A stretch of 64,000 nucleotides of DNA, from the NCBI RefSeq assembly GCF_000151315.2, contig NW_011887294.1:2359885-2423884 (forward strand), given 5' to 3'. A program made the translations under genes and the position numbers. The stretch is from Capsaspora owczarzaki ATCC 30864. Taxonomy: Eukaryota; Opisthokonta; Filasterea. This document shows, one piece after another, positions 58,537 to 64,000 of this stretch. Numbering within the stretch: the first letter of the stretch is position 1; each line of letters opens with the position of its first letter. Under the pieces are notes generated by a model. That model saw only the letters and a list, made by a program, of their open reading frames with translations. It was not told the DNA's origin and ran no database searches.

Positions 58537-59352
58537 ATGGCAGACGAGCACGACGAGAACGAGGCCGGCGCTGCCGAGAACGCGCAGCCCGCACAGGCCG
58601 CGCACCACGACGCCGGCAAGGCTGACATGGACAAAGTGACTGACTTTGCCGAGGAGAAGGAGATGGCGCAGAGCACCGATCTCAACCAGACCATGAAGCT
58701 GCTGACTGAGCAGCACAAGCGGGACGTTGAAGAGCGCGCCGTCCGGTAACCAACCACAAACGCAGCGCAGCGCGCACTTGACCCCGCCAGACATCACAAG
58801 ACGCACCAGCAAGACAAGGGTTGAAGTCGGACCATGGGTGCGGATGGGTGGTGGTGGTGGTCGGATGGTGGGAGTTGGGGAACGGGATGATTGAAATCCA
58901 TGTGCCTGCGCAATGCATTGCCCACTCACTTCATGCATCACACATTGAGTCGCATTCTGCATGAGACTGCGTTGAGTGAATGAATGCATAAGCAAGCAAA
59001 CAAACAAAACAACCCCCAAAACCAAAGGGTTGAGGTGGAACCCAACAAATTTCTCATTCTCAGTCAGTCTCAGTCGATCGGATTACTCATACTGGTTGGT
59101 GATGTGCGGTTGGTGCGTTTGGCAGGGATCGCGCGTTGGCTGCCGTGAGCGTCAAGGCAGAGGACGTCCAGCTCATTGTAAGTCTCGGAAAATCCAATCT
59201 GAGCGCAACAACTCGGAATTGTGCGTTTTGACTTTGGTTTGTGTTGTTTGGTGCAGGTTACTGAGCTCGAGGTCTCCACCCAAAAGGCCGAGCAAACGCT
59301 TCGAGAACAGAACGGCGATCTTGCAGCAGCGTTGGCCGTGCTGGCAAACTGA
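58537..59352 (+). CDS. HYPK: HYPK, NatA regulator with UBA-like domain
   Basis: Exons 58537-58745, 59126-59177 and 59257-59352 join in phase to 118 residues. The N-terminus is acidic and disordered (MADEHDENEAG), followed by a helix (about 30-70). The C-terminal UBA-like domain reads RALAAVSVKAEDVQLIVTEL, then EVSTQKAEQTLREQNGDLAAAL, which is characteristic of HYPK. HYPK binds the NatA N-terminal acetyltransferase and ribosome-associated nascent chains. Confidence 0.93.
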
Positions 59353-59533
59353 GTGTGACATTTAAAAAAACTCAGTTGGAGTTTGTTGTGTTCCAGCAAA
59401 ATTTTTCTTTTATTTTCGTTCCAAGTATTGCGAACCGACGCAAAAAAACCTCCGAAGCGATGATGGCAATGCGATGCTTCAGTTAGACACTTGAGTTGGT
59501 TGGACGATGAACCAGGGTGACCACAAACCAGCC

Positions 59534-62500
59534 TTATTCGAGACCAAGGAGGTTGGTGCCCGTGCCGCCAGAGGCGCCCCATGCTTCAATGGCAAGCTCG
59601 TCTTTGTTGCCAGACATGATCCTGACAACGCTGTTGAAAAAAAGAAAAGGCGAGGGCATCAGAGATGGGCCACGTTAAGAGGCATTAGAGAGGACAAACG
59701 TTTCCAAACCCCAAACGCTCTCTTTCTCTCTCTCTGTCCAGAAATCCAGAAGTCCCGCAACACGTAAAAAAACGTACACGTGGCCCTTGTAGTTGACAGA
59801 CACTTTCTTGCCGGGACGGAGCTTGAACAAGAACATGCCCCACTTCTTGTCGCGTCGCTGACCCAGAAGCTCAATGTCCTGCGAGCTGTGCGAAACGAGC
59901 GTAAACCAGCCCATGCTGGCCCAAGCGGACGGCGGGAGGATGAGGAAGTGCCTGTATCAATTGTTGTTTCATGAAAATCACAAGTCATGAATTTGAGCGG
60001 CGCCGAGAAAAAAAAACCCCCAACCAGAAATCATTCACTCACGCCTCAGGAGAAAACGAGTTCGTATTATCCTGCTGGTTGAGCTGCGCGCCAGAGATAA
60101 TGCCTCCAACGCCGTCGGAGGCAGCGGAGCCGCTGAGGCTTCGACCGATGGTGCTCATTGATGCGCCAAGCGCGCCAAGGCCATAGGTGCGCTCACCAGT
60201 GCACTTTCCAGTCTGACCGTGGATGAGAATCTTGTGAGCGGTGCCTTCCACCTCAAAGTCACCTAGAGAGCGCGGGAATGAATGATGGTGTTGAGTGATC
60301 GTAGGCGAGCCAACGAAGAAGAAAAAGAAAAAGAACCCTTTGAAAGAAAACCAATCTGCGTCAAAAATAACAGAAAAGAAACGCTACCTTGGTACACTGG
60401 GAGGTAGACGAGGCGGTAATGAGGCTCGTGGACAAGCGCGGTAATGGCAATCTTGGTTTCGGCAGCACCTTGCGACGATTGAACCTCACGGCGGCACTGT
60501 TCGCTCGCCGACTCAATCATGTGGGTGCACGTGTCCGTCCAGAGTTGCTCGAAGGCCACGGGGCACTCGAGAGGAGTGCCGTCTGGTCCGGGCACCGTTT
60601 GGCCGGGGCCCACAATGATGCCGAGAGTGGCGGGATCGATGCTGAACGAGCCGAGGTTGCCCAACAGCTTGCGAATGCGCGGAGACTGTTCAATGGGACC
60701 GGGTAGGGGGGGGGGACAGGGTCAGGAAAAAGTGTCGGAAATGAAATAGCAGCAAATGAAACAATGGAAACTCGAAAACCAACCAATCACCATCAAAAAA
60801 ACGACCCAACCAACAAAGCAACAACAAGAGACCGCCCGTGACTTACCGCGGCAGCGGGGACAGCCTCGTCGACAAACGACGTGAAGGTCGAGCCGGGTCC
60901 GACGAGACGCCAGACGGAGCGGTAGGTCTGCGAAACAGTCACTTTGTCATGGGACTGCGAGTAGCGGCCATGATGCGTGTGGGTCGTGGAGAAAGAGTCG
61001 CGATGCGTGACAGTCGTATCGGGCATCATTTCGATGCGGACTTGACCACTGCGAGCAGAGAGCAAGGACCAAAGAGTCGCGGGTTGTGAGAGAACAGTTC
61101 ATTCCGTCGTTGGCATCAACAAAACAAGCCGTACGTGTATCGCGTCTCGATGCGAGCGGAAATCAGGTAGTAGGGAACGTAGCTCACTGTTGAGAGATGG
61201 GTTTCCAAGAGCAGCAGGAGTGGAAGGGGGAGGGTGGCGTGAATCACCACGAAAAATACACGAAAATACAGTAAAATACAGATACACGAAAAAATCGCCC
61301 AGCAATCACATCTCTGACAAAGCAGCCTACCCTGGAAAAGCGGGACATGCTTGCTCGAGTGGTAGGCCGAGGAGGTAAACCAGAGTCCGTCCTTCCACTT
61401 GCGGAAAATGGCACCTTGCTGCTCGGGACTGATGTTGAAAGGCACCGAGTACGTGTACGGCGCCAGTGCTACATGTGATTGGTGATGCAGTAGGGTTTCA
61501 AAGGCGAAAGCTTGGAATGAGCCCAGCGAAACAAAACACGTCTAGATCACAGCATTTCTCTGGAGCCAACAAAAGAAAACAAAAGAAAGAAAATCGACGT
61601 ACCACTGGGTGCAGAAGTGAGGGCTTGCTGAGACGGCATCGCATACGATGGAGCGGCAGGGGTGGGCACCTCCAGAGGGCCGACGGCGTCCGCGTAGCTG
61701 GGAGGTGCGTCCGACAGAGCCGCGGCGGAGTTGGAGGACCGGGACGACGACGAGGAGAGCTGCTGCTGGATGGCACGCTTCTCGCCATCGAGAGCCAGCA
61801 CGGGCTCCTGAACGGGCGCGTACTTTGCAGGAATGTCACCAAGAATGGTGATACTGTCGGTGCGCAAGACCTGCACGACTTCCTTCGGGCGAGCATACAG
61901 GGTGGAGAAGATCAGCACAGGCGGGGCAAATCCGGCGCACGAAGTGGCGGCAATGTTCCACAGGCACATGTTGGCTCTGTAAAACAACAAAAGCAAAGGT
62001 GGTGGTGGTGCTTTGAGTGTCGTGGATGGATGAGCAACATTGCCGGAAAATTGTGACTCACTTTGCGCCTGTGCAACGGTCGCACCAGAGGAAGCTGCCG
62101 TCACTCTCAAAGAGAATATCACCATCCGTCACACACGACTTGTGCACGCATCGGAAGGAGATGTTTGCGGGCGGAGCCTTTCGGTCGGTGGTGACGACCA
62201 GTCCGAGCGCCTGAGCGAGCAACAGCAAAACAGCAGCAACAACAACAGGATGAGTGAGAATTTCGATGCGCATCATGGCTTCTTTTTATGTTTCTTCTTG
62301 CTGTGTTTCGGCGAGTTCAAGTCAGACCTACCACATAATCTGGCGGAGGAATGGGTCGCCAAACATTCAGCGAGCCAAACTTGGCGCCTGTGCCCTTGTC
62401 GTTCCACAGCTAGTCCGGTTGGAATTGGGCAGAATCCACAAAGCAAGCATGCACGTCAACACAGCGGCACAGCGGCAAGGTGAGTGATTTTGAACAATGA

Positions 62501-63072
62501 TCGATTCCCGATTCCTGACTCTGAGCAGCTTTGAGGAATGATTGGATTGTTTGACGTCATCGTCGCAGAACAGAAAGCCAAAAGGACTGCTTCTTTCCGC
62601 CGCTGGCCACTGCACGCAAGCAAGCAACAAGACATCAAGACATCACGACATCAAGAAGGCCATCGCGGGGGTTACCTCGACGAACTGGATGGCTGGGGCG
62701 AGGAGCGGGACGGCGTCGCCTTCAGACGCGTCTTCAGAGGCATTCAGCGTAAACACGCTCTTTCCCTGCAGAGACAACACAGAACAGAACAGGCCAAACG
62801 AAGTGAAGGACACCACCACAGCAGCAAGGTCAGTCAGTATATGTGCGTCGAGGCACTGGAGGCGGGAGCTGTTCTTTATTTGGTGAGTGAGGTGAACGTT
62901 TCAAGAAAGCTGAGCGTAATTTTACATTGCGGACGCCGACGACGCCGAGCGAGAAGGTGCCGGGTGCGCAGACGGGCTCAAACAGCTGCAGGTCGTGCGG
63001 CGACGCGCCCGTGCCCGCGTCCGACCAGACTTGCTTGAAATCGGGCGCAGGAGTGAGAATGAGTTTGCGCAT
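59534..63072 (-). CDS. Vps62-domain protein, 12 exons
   Basis: Exons 63072-62926, 62765-62676, 62409-62332, 62210-62062, 61976-61603, 61468-61331, 61186-61135, 61048-60847, 60685-60388, 60262-60043, 59951-59778 and 59630-59534 all join in phase to 672 residues. The N-terminus carries a Vps62-type repeat pair: FKQVWSDAGTGASPHDLQLF with FSLGVV, then LWNDKGTGAKFGSLNVWRPIPP with DYVALGLVV. A Cys pattern (FRCVHKSC, then WCDRC) and NMCLWN follow. The middle is Ser/Pro-rich (PPSYADAVG, a PPxY motif), then beta-rich stretches with VSYVPYYLISARIETRYT and the final MGWFTLVSHSSQDIELLG. No membrane helix or enzyme motif is seen. The Vps62 family is poorly characterised; a role in trafficking is only suggested by the name and the PPxY motif. 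Confidence 0.82.
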
Positions 63073-63394
63073 TTTGTTTTTTTTTTGATGGAGAAGAAGA
63101 CTGGATTCTGAGAAATCCATCAAAGAAAGAGAGGGGGGATGTTTGAGTTTGCAGAGCGAGTGCTTTTGACTATCTGAGGTTGATTCACACCGCAGTGCCA
63201 TCGGATTCTGGTCGAACAAGTGAAGTGAGCGACAATGAATGAATGAAATTGAGATTTTTTCCAGTCGTTTTTGTTTTTGATTTTTAATTTTTTTTTTTTT
63301 GTTGGCTAGTTACTCATCGGTAACGAGTTGCTCCTAGTGTTTCCTTGTGTTGCTTGCTGAATTTGCGGTATCGAATTGCTCCTTTTGAAAGAGT

Positions 63395-63430
<36 letters not shown>

Positions 63431-64000
63431 GGCTGCCACCGCTTTTTTTTTTGTTTCTTTTTCTTTTCTTCTGCCTCGACTTACGGCGTCTCTCCGAGTG
63501 AAACCCCGCCACACACTCATTCACGTACGCTCAGATGTGTACGCACAACAGCTCAGCGTCGCAGGCCCAAAAGCCCGAAGCGTCGAGTTTTTGGGGAGAA
63601 GGGTTATGGGGAACTGGCTTTTTCTGGTCGTTTTTTGTGGCTGGGGTCCTGCCGTTTGTCCCCCCCCCTCCCTAACACTCGGCCTGAGCGTTCACAGCCA
63701 GGGTGACATGTTAGAGACGAAGCGACACCAGAGGCAGAAGGCGGGGCAGAGAACGGGACTGGGGAAAAACGACGCAAGACCAGAGTTGTGGAAAAGAACC
63801 CCACACGACGACCAACACAAATCACAAGAGAAGAAGAAAAAAAAAAGAAAAAAAAAAAAAAAGAAATTGACTCACAACGAACGGGACGTCAGACTTTGTA
63901 TTTCAGAGCAGGAGCGAACAAAGTGCTGCAGGAGCGATTGAGGGGGCAGGGGAAGCGGGGGAAAGCAAGCGCAGAAACAGTGCAGTGAAACACTGCATGC
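63073..64000. other. Right-edge region, no gene recognised
   Basis: About 930 bp upstream of the Vps62-domain gene. It holds a T run at 63396-63429, A-rich stretches near 63836-63865 and open frames made mostly of these runs. The left part should contain the promoter of the minus-strand gene. A gene continuing beyond 64000 cannot be excluded. Confidence 0.4.
63396..63429. repeat. Poly(T) run
   Basis: Thirty-four T on the plus strand in the region upstream of the Vps62-domain gene. Confidence 0.9.

Noticed and set aside
63345-63941. Open frame of 198 codons at the right edge
   Set aside because: Much of it is Phe or Lys runs from poly(T) and poly(A) tracts; no coding signature.

Overview
This is nuclear DNA from a eukaryote with compact, intron-rich genes. 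Coding exons are GC-rich. Introns are mostly about 60-160 bp with GT-AG ends, pyrimidine-rich acceptors and long A or T runs. Neighbouring genes are often only 100-350 bp apart. The gene content (ABI of the SCAR/WAVE complex, IQGAP, CCDC134, SLC25A46, TTC9-like, cereblon, an EGF/CUB single-pass receptor, the mannose-6-phosphate uncovering enzyme) suggests a unicellular relative of animals, for example a filasterean or choanoflagellate. That placement is inference from gene content only; I cannot name the species.

Layout. 1-2016 (-): an unrecognised two-exon gene running off the left edge. 2336-3669 (-): GUCD1-like. 4299-5518 (+): a GYPPQ-repeat/WW protein. 6357-8198 (+): an intronless type II membrane protein, probably a glycosyltransferase. 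8905-12736 (-): a catalytically dead myotubularin. 13072-17667 (+): mitochondrial Lon. 17962-19981 (+): ABI. 20178-23245 (+): DDX56. 23582-29862 (-): IQGAP. 31171-33250 (+): SLC25A46-like. 33562-34965 (+): CCDC134. 35239-36451 (-): a small membrane protein. 36733-39084 (-): cereblon. 39338-40022 (+): a small membrane protein. 40455-44047 (+): a CS-domain/thioredoxin fusion. 44278-46644 (-): DDX59. 46812-48252 (+): a conserved tail-anchored protein. 48382-49924 (-): a quinone oxidoreductase. 50341-51511 (+): TTC9-like. 51781-56548 (+): an EGF/CUB receptor. 56958-58244 (+): NAGPA. 58537-59352 (+): HYPK. 59534-63072 (-): a 12-exon Vps62-domain protein.

Exon joins were worked out by hand from splice sites, reading phase and family alignment. 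For nearly every multi-exon gene the phases close exactly. Two genes (the myotubularin and the EGF/CUB receptor) close only if one base is missing from the sequence given, and a third (the CS/thioredoxin gene) has one uncertain join.

The genes form no operon or pathway cluster. Shared themes are actin control (ABI, IQGAP), RNA helicases (DDX56, DDX59), mitochondria (Lon, SLC25A46), protein quality control (Lon, cereblon, HYPK) and the secretory/lysosomal route (CCDC134, NAGPA, CS/thioredoxin protein, glycosyltransferase). Many neighbours are divergent pairs with short shared 5' regions. I found no rRNA, tRNA, CRISPR or intact transposable element.
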